Part shown: one piece after another, positions 8,522 through 17,918 of the stretch | Numbering within the stretch: the stretch's first letter is position 1 | Layout: every line of letters starts with the position of its first letter | Assembly (NCBI RefSeq): GCF_016804325.1 | Contig: NZ_CP043627.1 | Location: 977,001-1,041,000, forward strand | Source of the DNA: Methylobacterium aquaticum | GTDB lineage: Bacteria > Pseudomonadota > Alphaproteobacteria > Rhizobiales > Beijerinckiaceae | Direction of reading: 5' to 3' | Length of the DNA stretch: 64,000 nucleotides | Program-made: the position numbers and the translations under genes | The notes under the pieces: model-generated | What the model was told of the DNA's origin: nothing | The model's database searches: none | What the model saw: only the letters and a program-made list of their open reading frames with translations

Positions 8522-9814
8522 GTGGAGGAGGTCGAGACCTTCGGCCGGGTCGTGGCCGTGCGCGGCCTCCTGATCGAGGTCGCCGGCCCGGTGGCGGCGA
8601 TGCGGCTGGGCGGCCGGCTCGACGTCGTGGTGAACGAGGCCGCGGGCGCCGCCGTCCCGTGCGAGATCATCGGCTTCTCCGGCCCGCACGCGCTCGCCAT
8701 GCCGTTCGGCTCGCTCCAGGGGGTGCGGCGGGGCTGCCCGGCCCGGGTGCGGGCGGAGGGGGCGGGGGCGATCCGGCCGAGCCGGGCCTGGCTCGGCCGC
8801 GTCGTCGACGCGCTCGGCCGCCCGATCGACGGCAAGGGACCGCTGCCGTCCGGCCCCGCGCTTTACGGCCTCCAGGCCGATCCGCCGCCCGCCCATGCCA
8901 GGCGCCGGGTCGGGCCGCCCCTCGATCTCGGGGTGCGCTGCATCAACACCTTCCTCACGATGTGCGCCGGCCAGCGCATGGGCATCTTCGCCGGGTCCGG
9001 CGTCGGCAAGTCGGTGCTGCTGTCGATGCTGGCGCGCTACACCGCCGCCGACGTCGCGGTGATCGGCCTCGTCGGCGAGCGCGGCCGCGAGGTGCAGGAA
9101 TTCCTCCAGGACGATCTCGGGGAGGAGGGTCTCGCCCGCTCGGTGGTGGTGGTCGCCACCTCCGACGAGCCGGCGCTCATGCGCCGCAACGCGGCCTACG
9201 TCACCTTCGCGCTCGCCGAGTATTTTCGCGACCAGGGCGCGCAGGTGCTGTGCATGGTCGATTCGATCACCCGCTTCGCCATGGCCCAGCGCGACATCGG
9301 GCTCGCCGCCGGCGAGCCGCCGACCGCCAAGGGCTACACCCCCACGGTCTTCTCCGAGTTGCCGCGCCTGCTCGAGCGGGCCGGGCCCGGCACGGGGGAG
9401 GGGGCGATCACCGGCCTGTTCACCGTGCTGGTCGAGGGCGACGACCACAACGAGCCGGTGGCCGATGCGGTGCGCGGCATCCTCGACGGCCACATCGTGA
9501 TGGAGCGCGCCATCGCCGAGCGCGGGCGCTACCCGGCGATCAACGTGCTGCGCTCGGTCTCCCGCACCATGCCGCGCGCCTGCGACCCGGATTTCCTCCC
9601 CACGGTGCGGCGCGCCCGCCGGGTGCTCTCGACCTATGCCGACATGGAGGAGCTGATTCGCCTGGGGGCCTACCGGCCCGGCAGCTCGGCTGAGGTCGAC
9701 GAGGCGATCGGCCTGATGCCGGATCTGGAGGCTTTTCTGGGGCAGGGTAAGGAAGAAGCAACCTCCATCCGCGAGGGTTACGAACGTCTCGCCGCGATCG
9801 TCGGCGAGGCGTGA
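8522..9814 (+). CDS. fliI: Flagellar export ATPase FliI (N-terminus probably frameshifted)
   Basis: ATPase energising the flagellar type III export apparatus. The 430-residue open frame has Walker [25 protein letters not shown], Walker [20 protein letters not shown] and the C-terminal helical domain. The GTG at 8522 has no clear ribosome site, but the same frame continues upstream with natural sequence ([18 protein letters not shown]) and no start codon. A GTG at 8463, 7 bases after GGGAG, lies one frame away; one extra G in the G run at 8480-8485 would join them and add about 20 residues. Paired with fliJ and divergent from ctrA. Confidence 0.9.
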   Translation: MEEVETFGRVVAVRGLLIEVAGPVAAMRLGGRLDVVVNEAAGAAVPCEIIGFSGPHALAMPFGSLQGVRRGCPARVRAEGAGAIRPSRAWLGRVVDALGRPIDGKGPLPSGPALYGLQADPPPAHARRRVGPPLDLGVRCINTFLTMCAGQRMGIFAGSGVGKSVLLSMLARYTAADVAVIGLVGERGREVQEFLQDDLGEEGLARSVVVVATSDEPALMRRNAAYVTFALAEYFRDQGAQVLCMVDSITRFAMAQRDIGLAAGEPPTAKGYTPTVFSELPRLLERAGPGTGEGAITGLFTVLVEGDDHNEPVADAVRGILDGHIVMERAIAERGRYPAINVLRSVSRTMPRACDPDFLPTVRRARRVLSTYADMEELIRLGAYRPGSSAEVDEAIGLMPDLEAFLGQGKEEATSIREGYERLAAIVGEA

Positions 9815-9904
9815 GGGCCGGTCGCGCGGGCCGCTCGCGCGACCGGGTGACGGCGCGTAGCGGTCGAACGCTCGGCCGCAAGCCGCTGGCTGGAGTGGAG
9901 TACA

Positions 9905-10312
9905 ATGAAGTCGCGGGACACGCTCATCCGGCTGCGCCGCTTCCAGGCCGACGAGAAGCGGCGCAAGGTCGCGCAAATCGAGGCGATGATCGCCGATTTC
10001 GCCCGTATGGCCGCCGATCTCGACCGTGAGATCGGCCAGGAGGAGCAGCGGGCCGGGATCTCCGATCCGGCCCATTTTGCCTACCCGACCTATGCCCGCG
10101 CCGCCGCCCAGCGCCGCGACAACATCCGCCGCTCGGCCGAGGAACTCGACGTCCAGCTCGCCGCGGCCAAGGCGGCGCTCGCGGAGGCGTTCGAGGAGCT
10201 GAAGAAGGTCGAGATCCTCGACGACCGCGAGCGGTCGGGCGAGCGCGCGGCCGAGAATGCCCGCGACCAGGCCAGCATGGACGCGATCGGGCTCGGCCGC
10301 GCCCGGGCCTGA
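9905..10312 (+). CDS. fliJ: Flagellar export chaperone FliJ
   Basis: Protein of 135 residues predicted to be almost entirely alpha-helical coiled coil, rich in Arg, Glu, Ala and Gln (for example RLRRFQADEKRRKVAQIEAM). FliJ links the FliI ATPase ring to the export gate and escorts flagellar substrates. The identification rests on size, coiled-coil composition and its position 90 bases after fliI, because FliJ sequences are poorly conserved. Confidence 0.85.
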   Translation: MKSRDTLIRLRRFQADEKRRKVAQIEAMIADFARMAADLDREIGQEEQRAGISDPAHFAYPTYARAAAQRRDNIRRSAEELDVQLAAAKAALAEAFEELKKVEILDDRERSGERAAENARDQASMDAIGLGRARA

Positions 10313-10316
10313 CGAA

Positions 10317-10931
10317 TCACTCCGCCAGCAGCGGGATCTGTCCGGCGGCCATGCGGGGCAGGTCGCCGGTGAGCCGCGGATCCGGCGCGACCTCGATCGC
10401 CCGCGCATAGGGGCGAAAGCCCGAGCGCCGGTAGAAATCGACCGCGCCCGGATGGTCGAAGGTGCAGGTATGCACCCAGAACCGCCGGATCGGGCGCGCG
10501 AAGGCGCGGGCCAGGGCCTCGTCCATCAGGCGCCGCCCGCGACCCTGCCCGACCGCGTCCGGCACGAGGCCGAAATAGCCGAGCTCCACCTCGCCGGGCC
10601 GCCGCCAATCCAGTTCCAGGAGGCCGACGTCGCGCCCGTCCTCGACGAGAGCCAGGGCCTCGACCCCCGGATCGCCCAGGATCGCCAGGAGCGCGTCGTC
10701 GCTCAGGCGGGCGCGGCCGAACCACAGCCAGGGCGTGCCGATGGCCGCGTAGAGCGCCCGGTAGCGGGCGATGTCGGTGCCGATCTCGGCGAGCGGCAGA
10801 GGCTCCCGCGATCGCCGGGGAGGGGGCTCCCGCATCTCCAGGTAGGTCACGACGGCCGCGACGTGGGTCGGCGGGATCGGGGTGTAGCCGTCGAGGCGCA
10901 ACGTCGGCTCGTCGGTCGGGTGATCGCTCAC
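10317..10931 (-). CDS. GNAT family N-acetyltransferase
   Basis: Protein of 204 residues. The C-terminal half carries a GNAT fold: VELGYFGLVPDAVGQGRGRRLM is the acetyl-CoA-binding beta4-alpha3 segment (Q/RxxGxG/A type), followed by VHTCTFDHPGAVDFYRRSGF. The acceptor substrate cannot be told. GTG 10931 is chosen because AGGAGA lies 7 bases upstream; the open frame reaches 11018, but that extension runs into tandem repeats. The gene converges on fliJ with a 4-base gap. Confidence 0.85.
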   Translation of the reverse strand: MSDHPTDEPTLRLDGYTPIPPTHVAAVVTYLEMREPPPRRSREPLPLAEIGTDIARYRALYAAIGTPWLWFGRARLSDDALLAILGDPGVEALALVEDGRDVGLLELDWRRPGEVELGYFGLVPDAVGQGRGRRLMDEALARAFARPIRRFWVHTCTFDHPGAVDFYRRSGFRPYARAIEVAPDPRLTGDLPRMAAGQIPLLAE

Positions 10932-10995
10932 GGCGGCGTCTCCTGCGGGCTCGCGCGGATCGCCAGGGGGGCGGCCCGTTTCCCTCGTGTCAAGC

Positions 10996-11055
10996 TTTCC
11001 CGTGGCAGACTTTCTCATGACAGACTTTCTCCTGGCAGACTTGCCCGTGCGACTC
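10996..11055. repeat. 15-bp tandem repeat, about four units
   Basis: Units at 10996-11010, 11011-11025 and 11026-11040 follow TTTCYCRTGRCAGAC with small differences; a fourth (11041-11055) is degenerate. The array sits in the spacer between the divergent acetyltransferase and hydrolase genes. Confidence 0.8.
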
Positions 11056-11159
11056 TTCCGCCACGCGGGCGGTTGCGCCGTTCGTCCGACTGTGCGGGCC
11101 GGGCTTAGCCGTTAACTGTGGGGCCGGGCCGGCTGCCGGACCGTTCGAGAGGCACGACC

Positions 11160-12047
11160 ATGCACGACGCCCATGCGCGGGACCGGCGCCGCTTCACCGT
11201 CGTCACCGAGCCCCGCGCCCAGGTGACGCGCCGCCTGATCGAGCGCCGCGACGGCCCGGCCCTCGAATGGATCGAGGCCCAGCCCGCCGGTGAGCCCCGC
11301 GGCGCGCCGCTCCTGTTCGTGCATGGCGCCTTCGGCGGCGCCTGGATGTTCGAGGAGATCTTCCTGCCCCACCTCGCCCGGCGCGGCCGCCGCGCCGCGG
11401 CCGTGAGCCTGCGCGGCCACGGCCGCAGCCAGGGCGGGCGCGACCTGCCCACCGCCACGCTGACCGACTACGTCGCCGACGTCGCCCTGGCCCTGGCGCA
11501 GTGGGGCGAGCCGCCGGTCCTGATCGGGCATTCCCTCGGCGGGTTGCTGGCGCAGCGCATCCTCGGCCGGGTGCCGTTGCGCGGTCTCGTCTTGATGGCC
11601 TCCCTGCCGCCGGAAGGACTCGGCGTCGTCGGCCCGCGCATCGCGATGACCGATGCGGGGTTCTGGGTCGAGGCCCTGGCCGGCTCGCTCCTGCCCGGCC
11701 GCGAGCCGGCGGTGGCGCTCGCCCGGCACTGGCTGTTCTCGGAAGGCCTGCCGCTGCAGCGGGCGCAGGACTACGCCGCCCGGATGTCGGCCGAGAGCCC
11801 GGTGGCGCTCGCCGAGGCGCATTGGCCGGCTCTGCCGCTCTCGGCCGCCTTCGCGGGCGTGCCGACCCTGGTGCTCGGCGGCGCCGACGACCGCATGATC
11901 TGGCCGGCGACGACGTGGCGCACCGCGCTCTATCACGGCGCCGAGCACCGCACCGTGCCGGACATCGCCCATTTCCTGCAGCTCGACCTCGGCTCGGAGG
12001 GCGTCGCCCGCCTGCTCCTCGACTGGCTCGACCGGCGCGGCATCTGA
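11160..12047 (+). CDS. Alpha/beta hydrolase
   Basis: Protein of 295 residues with a complete alpha/beta hydrolase pattern: oxyanion region LLFVHGAFGGAWMF, SLRGHGRSQG, nucleophile Ser in IGHSLGGLLAQ, catalytic Asp in LGGADDRMIWP and His in DIAHFLQLD. The substrate is unknown; likely an ester, lactone or similar bond. The ATG at 11160 has GAGAGG 7 bases upstream. No signal peptide is evident, so it is probably cytoplasmic. Confidence 0.88.
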   Translation: MHDAHARDRRRFTVVTEPRAQVTRRLIERRDGPALEWIEAQPAGEPRGAPLLFVHGAFGGAWMFEEIFLPHLARRGRRAAAVSLRGHGRSQGGRDLPTATLTDYVADVALALAQWGEPPVLIGHSLGGLLAQRILGRVPLRGLVLMASLPPEGLGVVGPRIAMTDAGFWVEALAGSLLPGREPAVALARHWLFSEGLPLQRAQDYAARMSAESPVALAEAHWPALPLSAAFAGVPTLVLGGADDRMIWPATTWRTALYHGAEHRTVPDIAHFLQLDLGSEGVARLLLDWLDRRGI

Positions 12048-12214
12048 GGGCGGCTGACACCGCGGACGAAGGCGAGAGGGCCGGCTCCGCCGCAAGGCCG
12101 GCACGAAACCGTCACGATCCCATGAAAGGAGGGGCCGCCGCGGGGCCGTCCTTGCGGTCGCCCGCAGGGTCGGGCAGAAGCGCGCGCGAGAGATGGGGAC
12201 GCGACGGGACCGCG

Positions 12215-13264
12215 ATGAAGAAGATCAAGGATTTCATCTGGCCGGTCATCGGCCTAGGGGCCGTCGTGGTCTCCGTCTATCTGCTGTGGCACCTGCTGAA
12301 GGGCCTGTCCTTCGCGGACGTGAAGGCGAGCCTTGCCGCGATCCCGCCGCACCGCTACGCGCTCGCCGTCCTCTCGACCCTGGTCGCCTACGGCGCGCTG
12401 GCCTGGTACGACCGGATCGCGCTCCTGCATCTCGGGGTGAAGGGCATCTCCTGGCTCTTCGTCTCGGTCTGCTCCTTCACCACCTACGCCCTGTCGCACA
12501 ATATCGGCGCCTCGGTGTTCTCCGGTGCGGTGGTGCGCTACCGCGCCTACACCTCCAAGGGCCTGTCGCCGGCGCAGGTGGCGGTGCTGGTGGCGCTCTG
12601 CTCCTTCACCTTCGGCCTCGGCACCGCGTTCCTCGGCGGATTGGTGCTGGTGCTCGAGCCCGAACTCCTGCAGCGCGTGGCGAGCCTCCTGCCGCCGGTG
12701 CTCGCGAGCCCGACCACCGCCCGCCTCGTCGGCTTCGGCCTCCTCGGCTTCGTGGCGCTCTACGTCGTCGGCTCGATCCTGCACTTCCGGCCGCTGCACA
12801 TCCGCTCGTTCAAGATCGAGTATCCGCGCCCCAACATCATGGGCCGCCAGCTGATCGCCGCGCCCCTCGAGCTGCTGGGTGCCGCCGGCATCATCTACTT
12901 CGCCCTGCCGGAGGCCGGGAATCCGGGCTTCCTCGTGGTGCTCGCGGTGTTCCTCGCCTCGTTCTCGGTGGCCTTGGTCTCCAACGCGCCGGGCGGCATC
13001 GGTGTGTTCGAGCTCGTCTTCATCACGGCGATGCCGGACCTGCCGAAGACCGACGTGCTCGCCGCCGTGCTGATCTTCCGCCTGTTCTACCTGCTGATCC
13101 CCTTCGCGCTCGCGATCGGCGTGGTGCTGCTGTTCGAGCGCGGCCGCCTCGCCGAGGCCATGCGCAGCAAGGCGAAATCCCCCGCTGCCGTGCCGCCGGC
13201 GCCGGTCGACGGCCCCGGCATCACCCCGGACCTGCGCGATACGAAAGTGCGCAAGGCGGTATGA
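12215..13264 (+). CDS. Lysylphosphatidylglycerol synthase-type membrane protein (YbhN/UPF0104 family)
   Basis: Integral membrane protein of 349 residues with about eight hydrophobic segments, the first at residues 8-28. It has typical family motifs: YALSHNIGASVFSGAVVRYR, the polytopic core LCSFTFGLGTAFLGG and SNAPGGIGVFELVF near the C-terminus. It resembles the flippase half of MprF but lacks the C-terminal synthase domain, so lipid aminoacylation is not expected; lipid transport is possible. Its stop overlaps the next gene (ATGA), suggesting translational coupling to the methyltransferase. Confidence 0.85.
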   Translation: MKKIKDFIWPVIGLGAVVVSVYLLWHLLKGLSFADVKASLAAIPPHRYALAVLSTLVAYGALAWYDRIALLHLGVKGISWLFVSVCSFTTYALSHNIGASVFSGAVVRYRAYTSKGLSPAQVAVLVALCSFTFGLGTAFLGGLVLVLEPELLQRVASLLPPVLASPTTARLVGFGLLGFVALYVVGSILHFRPLHIRSFKIEYPRPNIMGRQLIAAPLELLGAAGIIYFALPEAGNPGFLVVLAVFLASFSVALVSNAPGGIGVFELVFITAMPDLPKTDVLAAVLIFRLFYLLIPFALAIGVVLLFERGRLAEAMRSKAKSPAAVPPAPVDGPGITPDLRDTKVRKAV

Positions 13265-14106
13265 CCCGCACCCGCCTGCGCCGCGCCGGGCTCGGTCTCA
13301 GCACCCTGCTCGGAATCCGGCCGGGCGGTTTCCTGATCCCGTACCGGCATGCCGGCGCGGCGCGGGCGGAGGGCTACCCGGCCCTCCGCCCGATCTTCGT
13401 GAAGGCCGAGCCGGACTTCCGTGCGGTCCTGGCGGCGATCGAGGCCCATGCGCCGGACCTCGCCCGCATCGCGGCCGGCGCGGCGAGCCTCGTCGGCGAG
13501 CGGCCGGCGCGTTTCACCCAGGACTGGTTCCCGCGCCTCGACGCGGCCGCGGCTTATGCCCTGGTGCGGCGCGAGCGGCCCCGCCGCATCGTCGAGATCG
13601 GCTCGGGGCACTCGACCCGCTTCCTGGCGCAGGCCGTCCGCGACGGCGCTCTCTCGACCGCGATCACCTGCATCGACCCGGCGCCCCGGGCGCCGCTCGC
13701 CGGTCTCGGCGTCCGCCACGAGGCGCGCCTGTTCGCACCCGCCGACGCGCACGCCGCAGCCGCGCTCGACGCCGGCGACGTGCTGTTTATCGATTCGAGC
13801 CACGTCGCGATGCCGGGCACCGATGTCGACCGGCTCCTCCTCGACGTGCTGCCGCGATTGCGGTCAGGCGTGGTCGTGCATCTGCACGACGTGTTCCTGC
13901 CGGACGCCTACCCGGACGAGTGGGCCTGGCGCGGCTACAACGAGCAATTGCTGGTCGGCGCGCTCCTCCAGGGCGGCGCCTATGCCCCGCTCTTTGCCAG
14001 CCGCTACGTCGCGATCCGAAGCGGCTGGCCGCTCGACGGCGTGCTCGCGCGACTGCCCCTGCCGCCCGGCGCCTTCGAGACCAGCCTGTGGCTGCGCAAG
14101 GCGTGA
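13261..14106 (+). CDS. Class I SAM-dependent methyltransferase
   Basis: Protein of 281 residues. A Rossmann SAM-binding motif appears at RRIVEIGSGHSTRFLAQAV (motif I), with ITCIDPAPRAPL (motif II) and DVLFIDSSHVAMPGTDVDR, a pattern seen in the Methyltransf_24/cephalosporin-hydroxylase-like group. VVVHLHDVFLPDAYP suggests a metal-binding His/Asp region. The substrate is unknown. It overlaps the upstream membrane-protein gene by 4 bases, so the two probably act together. Confidence 0.8.
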   Translation: MTRTRLRRAGLGLSTLLGIRPGGFLIPYRHAGAARAEGYPALRPIFVKAEPDFRAVLAAIEAHAPDLARIAAGAASLVGERPARFTQDWFPRLDAAAAYALVRRERPRRIVEIGSGHSTRFLAQAVRDGALSTAITCIDPAPRAPLAGLGVRHEARLFAPADAHAAAALDAGDVLFIDSSHVAMPGTDVDRLLLDVLPRLRSGVVVHLHDVFLPDAYPDEWAWRGYNEQLLVGALLQGGAYAPLFASRYVAIRSGWPLDGVLARLPLPPGAFETSLWLRKA

Positions 14107-14796
14107 AACAAAGTTTCGTATCGCCAGCCTGGGCGACGCCGATTTCCGCTCCGCGCAGCGATCGGCCGGACGTCATATGAGACGCCTGCGCAAGGAATTG
14201 GAACGGAGGACGGTCGCCCCGGCGCCGTCCGTGCCCGACATGTCGTCCGATTGTCGTCGAAGGGGAGACGGACGGTGGGGCGAGGGAATGGGGGCGGCGG
14301 CCGGCGGGCGTCACGGACGAGCCGCGACGCCCGCCGTGCGGGGGCCGAGATCGTCGTGCTGACCTGGGCGCAGACATTCGGCAGAGGCGCCCGCGCCCCG
14401 AAGCGCGATGCCGCGAGGGTCGATGGCGAGCGGGACCCGAGCGACGACGGCTCCGCCAGGATCGTCGTCCTCGGCGAGGGCGAGCCGGGTTTCTGACAAG
14501 TGCCGGCCCCTCGGGCTGCGAGGATTGCCCCGGGCGCGCAGTCCGGGTCTGCGGTCCGATGTGAGCATGGCCATCGATCGATCTGATCGGCCTGTCGGCA
14601 CCCGCAAACGTCGGAAGGATTTGCGGGGCGACAAGTTTTTTATCCGCGATTGCATCGGCTTTATGTTCTTGATGCAGATGTGCATGGTCGTTATCTGAAA
14701 TATATCTTTCAAGTCGACGCACTCGTGCGGCAGTAATGATTGATCAATGACTTGGCCGCAAACTGCGGGACAGATTGATCGACGTGCCGGGATGCC
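14107..14796. other. 690-base intergenic region, AT-richer toward its right end
   Basis: I see no convincing gene here. One plus-strand open frame (14251-14496) has no recognisable domain. The last 160 bases (about 14630-14790) are markedly less GC-rich and probably hold the promoter of the downstream c-di-GMP gene. Confidence 0.5.
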
Positions 14797-17733
14797 ATGT
14801 ATCGTGCGTTCGTCTGCCTGACTGCCGAACACACGGCCTGGGCAATTCCTCTGGCGACTCTGGTCGCCTGGCTTTCCAGCCATACGGCGCTGCAACTGCT
14901 CGCACAGGCGCGCGCCGATCGGGGCGCTCGCTCGCTCGGATGGCTGCTCGGCGCCGCCTTCTCGGCCGGCGCCGGCATCTGGAGCACGCATTTCATCGCC
15001 ATGCTCGGCTACGATCCGGGCATCGGGCTCGGCTACGACCCGGCGGTCACCCTCGGCTCGCTCCTTGTCGCGGTGGCGAGCGCGCTCGCGGCGCTGACCC
15101 TCCTGCGGAGCGCCGACGGCCCTCCCGGCTGCATCGCCGCGGGGCTCCTGCTGACCCTCGGCATCGCCGCGATGCATGCCGCCGGCATGCTGAGCGTGCG
15201 CGTGCCCGGGACCTTCGTCTGGCATCCGGGCCTGGCCGCGGCGGCGCTCGGGTTCGGATCCGCCCTGACCTGCGCCTCCCTGCTCATGAGCCGGCACCGG
15301 AACGGCCGGGGGAGCCTGGTCCCGTCGGCGACCCTGCTGTCGGGGGGCGTCGCCGCGCTGCATTTCCTCGCCATGGCCGCCGCCGAGATCGTGCCCGATC
15401 CGCGCGCCGCGAGCGATGCCGCCAGCCTGCCGCGCGCGGCGATCGCCGGCGGCATCGCCGGCGTCACCCTCGTGGTGCTCGCCTGCTCGGCCCTGGCGCT
15501 GGTCGCCGACCGCCTGCGCCGGATGAATCGCGTGCTGCGCGAGCAGAGGGCAGCGCTGCTCATGAGCGAGGAGCGCAGGCGGGCGCTCACGGACGCGCTG
15601 CCGCAGATGGTCTGGGTCGTCAAGGACGACGGCACGACCCTCTACGGCAACCGGCCGTTCCGGGCCTTCTTCGGCGCGAGCGCCGCCTCCCAAGCCTCGC
15701 GCATCGACGCCCAGCACCCGGACGACCGCGCCGCGACCGCTGCCGCGTGGCAGCGTTCGGTGGCCGAGCGGCGGACCTTCGAGGCGGAGATCCGCTGGCG
15801 GGACCCGTCGGGGGCCTATCGCTGGCACAAGATCGTCGTCGCCCCGGTCGTGCAGGAGGGGGCCGTCGTCGAGTGGATCGGGACGGCGCTCGACATCGAC
15901 GACATGGTCCGCGCCCGCGAGGCGCTGCAGGCGAGCGAGGAGCGCCTGGCGCTCGCGCTCGAGGCGGGCAGCGACGGCCTGTGGGATTGCGACCTCGCCA
16001 CCGGCGCGGTGTGGACCGCCGACCGCTGGTGGCTCATGCTCGGTTTCGAGCCGGGCGAGATGCCGTTGCATTACAGCACCTGGCAGGCGCTGATCCATCC
16101 CGACGACCGGGCCGGGACCTTCGCGCAGCTCCGGGCGCATCTCAAGGGGGAAATCCCGGTCGTCGAGCGCGAGCACCGGCTGCGGCGCAAGGACGGGACC
16201 TGGCGGTGGTTCCTCACCCGCGCGAAGGTGGTCGGCCGCGATGCGGGTGGACGGGCGACCCGGTTCGTGGGTACCGATGTCGACATCGACATGCGCAAGG
16301 CGGCCGAGAGCCGGATCGCGCACCTGGCGGCCCACGATGCCCTCACCGACCTGCCCAACCGCACCCTGTTCCACGATCGGTTGCGGCGGCGCCTCGCCGA
16401 GACCGGTCGCGGCGAGGGGGCGTGCGCGGTCCTGTGCGTCGATCTCGACCGCTTCAAGGAGGTCAACGACGTGTTCGGCCATCTCGCCGGGGATGCGCTG
16501 CTGACCGAGGTCGCCCAGCGGCTGCGGGCCGGCCTGCAGGCGCAGGACAATCCGGGACAGGACATGGCGGCGCGGCTCGGCGGCGACGAGTTCGCGGTCC
16601 TGCTCGCCGCGGTCGACGGGCCGGGCGACGCCGTGGCGCGGGCCGAGACCCTCATCCGGGAGATCGCCCGGCCGGTCCGGTTCGGCGACCAGACCATCGA
16701 GATCGGCGCCAGCATCGGCATCGCCGTCTCGCCGGCGCATGGGATCGACAAGGAGACGATCCTCCGGCGGGCCGACCTCGCCCTCTACGCCGCCAAGGAG
16801 GGGCGGAACACCGCCCGCGCCTTCGATCCGGCCATGGACTTGGCGCTGGCCGAGCGGCGGCAACTCGAGGCCGACCTGCGCCGGGCCATCGCGCGGGACG
16901 AGCTGGTGCTGCACTTCCAGCCGCAGGTGCGGCCGGGCGGATCAGCCAAGCCGGCAGGAGAACGTTCGGCGGGAGAACGTCCGGCGGGAGAACGTCCGGA
17001 AGGGCCATCGGCGGAGGGGCGGATCGTCGGCTTCGAGGCGCTGGTGCGCTGGCGGCACCCGACGCGCGGCCTAGTGCCGCCCGGCGCGTTCATCCCGCTC
17101 GCCGAGCAGACCGGCCTCGTCGTCGCCCTCGGCGAATGGGTCCTGCGCGCGGCCTGCCGGGAGGCGGCCGGCTGGGCGCGTCCCCTCACGGTCGCGGTCA
17201 ACCTGTCCCCGCGCCAGTTCCAGCAGGTCGACCTGCCCGAGCGCGTCCTGGCGATCCTGAGCGAGACCGGCCTGTCGCCGGACCGGCTCGAGATCGAGGT
17301 CACCGAGACCGTCATCATCAACGACATGGCGCGGGCCATGACGGTCCTGCGCCGGCTGAAGTCGTTCGGGATCCGCATCGCCATGGACGATTTCGGCACC
17401 GGCTACTCGTCGCTGGCGACCCTGCAGGCCTTCCCGTTCGACGCGATCAAGATCGACCGCTCCTTCGTCAGCCAGATCGAGCGGCGCCCGGCCGCCGCCG
17501 TGATCGTGCGCGCCGTCCTGGGTCTCGGCCGCAGCCTCGGCCTCCGGGTGGTGGCCGAGGGCGTCGAGACCGAGGACCAGATGCGCTTCCTGATCGCGGA
17601 AGGGTGCGGGGAGATGCAGGGTTACCTGTTCGGCAAGCCGCAGCCGGCGGAGCGCATCGCCGGGATGATGGCGGGTGAGGGGAGCGCCGTGGTGGAGCAG
17701 TCCGAGAGAGACCGGCGCAGGGCTGTCCGGTAA
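14797..17733 (+). CDS. MHYT-PAS-GGDEF-EAL cyclic-di-GMP signalling protein
   Basis: Protein of 978 residues. The N-terminal MHYT sensor (about 1-235) has seven hydrophobic helices and the paired motifs STHFIAML, AAMHAAGM and LHFLAMAA, thought to bind copper and sense gas or redox. Two PAS/PAC regions follow (about 255-375 and 380-505). The GGDEF motif is intact at residues 595-599 and the EAL motif at 747-749 (FEALVRW), with TVIINDM and MDDFGTGYSSL also present. It may both make and degrade c-di-GMP. A 15-residue AGERx repeat is inserted in the EAL domain just before its EAL motif. No partner gene adjoins it. Confidence 0.9.
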   Translation: MYRAFVCLTAEHTAWAIPLATLVAWLSSHTALQLLAQARADRGARSLGWLLGAAFSAGAGIWSTHFIAMLGYDPGIGLGYDPAVTLGSLLVAVASALAALTLLRSADGPPGCIAAGLLLTLGIAAMHAAGMLSVRVPGTFVWHPGLAAAALGFGSALTCASLLMSRHRNGRGSLVPSATLLSGGVAALHFLAMAAAEIVPDPRAASDAASLPRAAIAGGIAGVTLVVLACSALALVADRLRRMNRVLREQRAALLMSEERRRALTDALPQMVWVVKDDGTTLYGNRPFRAFFGASAASQASRIDAQHPDDRAATAAAWQRSVAERRTFEAEIRWRDPSGAYRWHKIVVAPVVQEGAVVEWIGTALDIDDMVRAREALQASEERLALALEAGSDGLWDCDLATGAVWTADRWWLMLGFEPGEMPLHYSTWQALIHPDDRAGTFAQLRAHLKGEIPVVEREHRLRRKDGTWRWFLTRAKVVGRDAGGRATRFVGTDVDIDMRKAAESRIAHLAAHDALTDLPNRTLFHDRLRRRLAETGRGEGACAVLCVDLDRFKEVNDVFGHLAGDALLTEVAQRLRAGLQAQDNPGQDMAARLGGDEFAVLLAAVDGPGDAVARAETLIREIARPVRFGDQTIEIGASIGIAVSPAHGIDKETILRRADLALYAAKEGRNTARAFDPAMDLALAERRQLEADLRRAIARDELVLHFQPQVRPGGSAKPAGERSAGERPAGERPEGPSAEGRIVGFEALVRWRHPTRGLVPPGAFIPLAEQTGLVVALGEWVLRAACREAAGWARPLTVAVNLSPRQFQQVDLPERVLAILSETGLSPDRLEIEVTETVIINDMARAMTVLRRLKSFGIRIAMDDFGTGYSSLATLQAFPFDAIKIDRSFVSQIERRPAAAVIVRAVLGLGRSLGLRVVAEGVETEDQMRFLIAEGCGEMQGYLFGKPQPAERIAGMMAGEGSAVVEQSERDRRRAVR
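16957..17001 (+). repeat. 15-bp in-frame tandem repeat inside the EAL domain
   Basis: Three near-identical 15-base units (16957-16971, 16972-16986, 16987-17001; core GGAGAACGTYCGG) encode AGER-S/P units between HFQPQV and GFEALVRW. This connection is normally short in EAL domains, so the units look like a later expansion in a surface loop. Confidence 0.8.
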
Positions 17734-17918
17734 AGCAAGGAGCGCGGCTTTCTCCTCTCCCCGCGGGCGGGGCCGGCGGATTCGCACATCGCCTTTGAGA
17801 GCTGACCCTCTGGAAATAGACGCGCTTTCCCATCCCCCTGCAGGGCAGGGCTGTCCGGGGACAGTTGCAGCGCGCCTCCCCTCTGCCGAGTGGGAGAGGG
17901 CTTTTTCGGCGCCAGTCC

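Noticed and set aside
14251-14496. 81-codon plus-strand frame in the spacer before the c-di-GMP gene
   Set aside because: Low-complexity Gly/Arg sequence without ribosome site or recognisable domain.
14311-16914. 867-codon minus-strand frame opposite the c-di-GMP gene
   Set aside because: No family pattern; it overlaps intact PAS, GGDEF and EAL coding sequence on the other strand.
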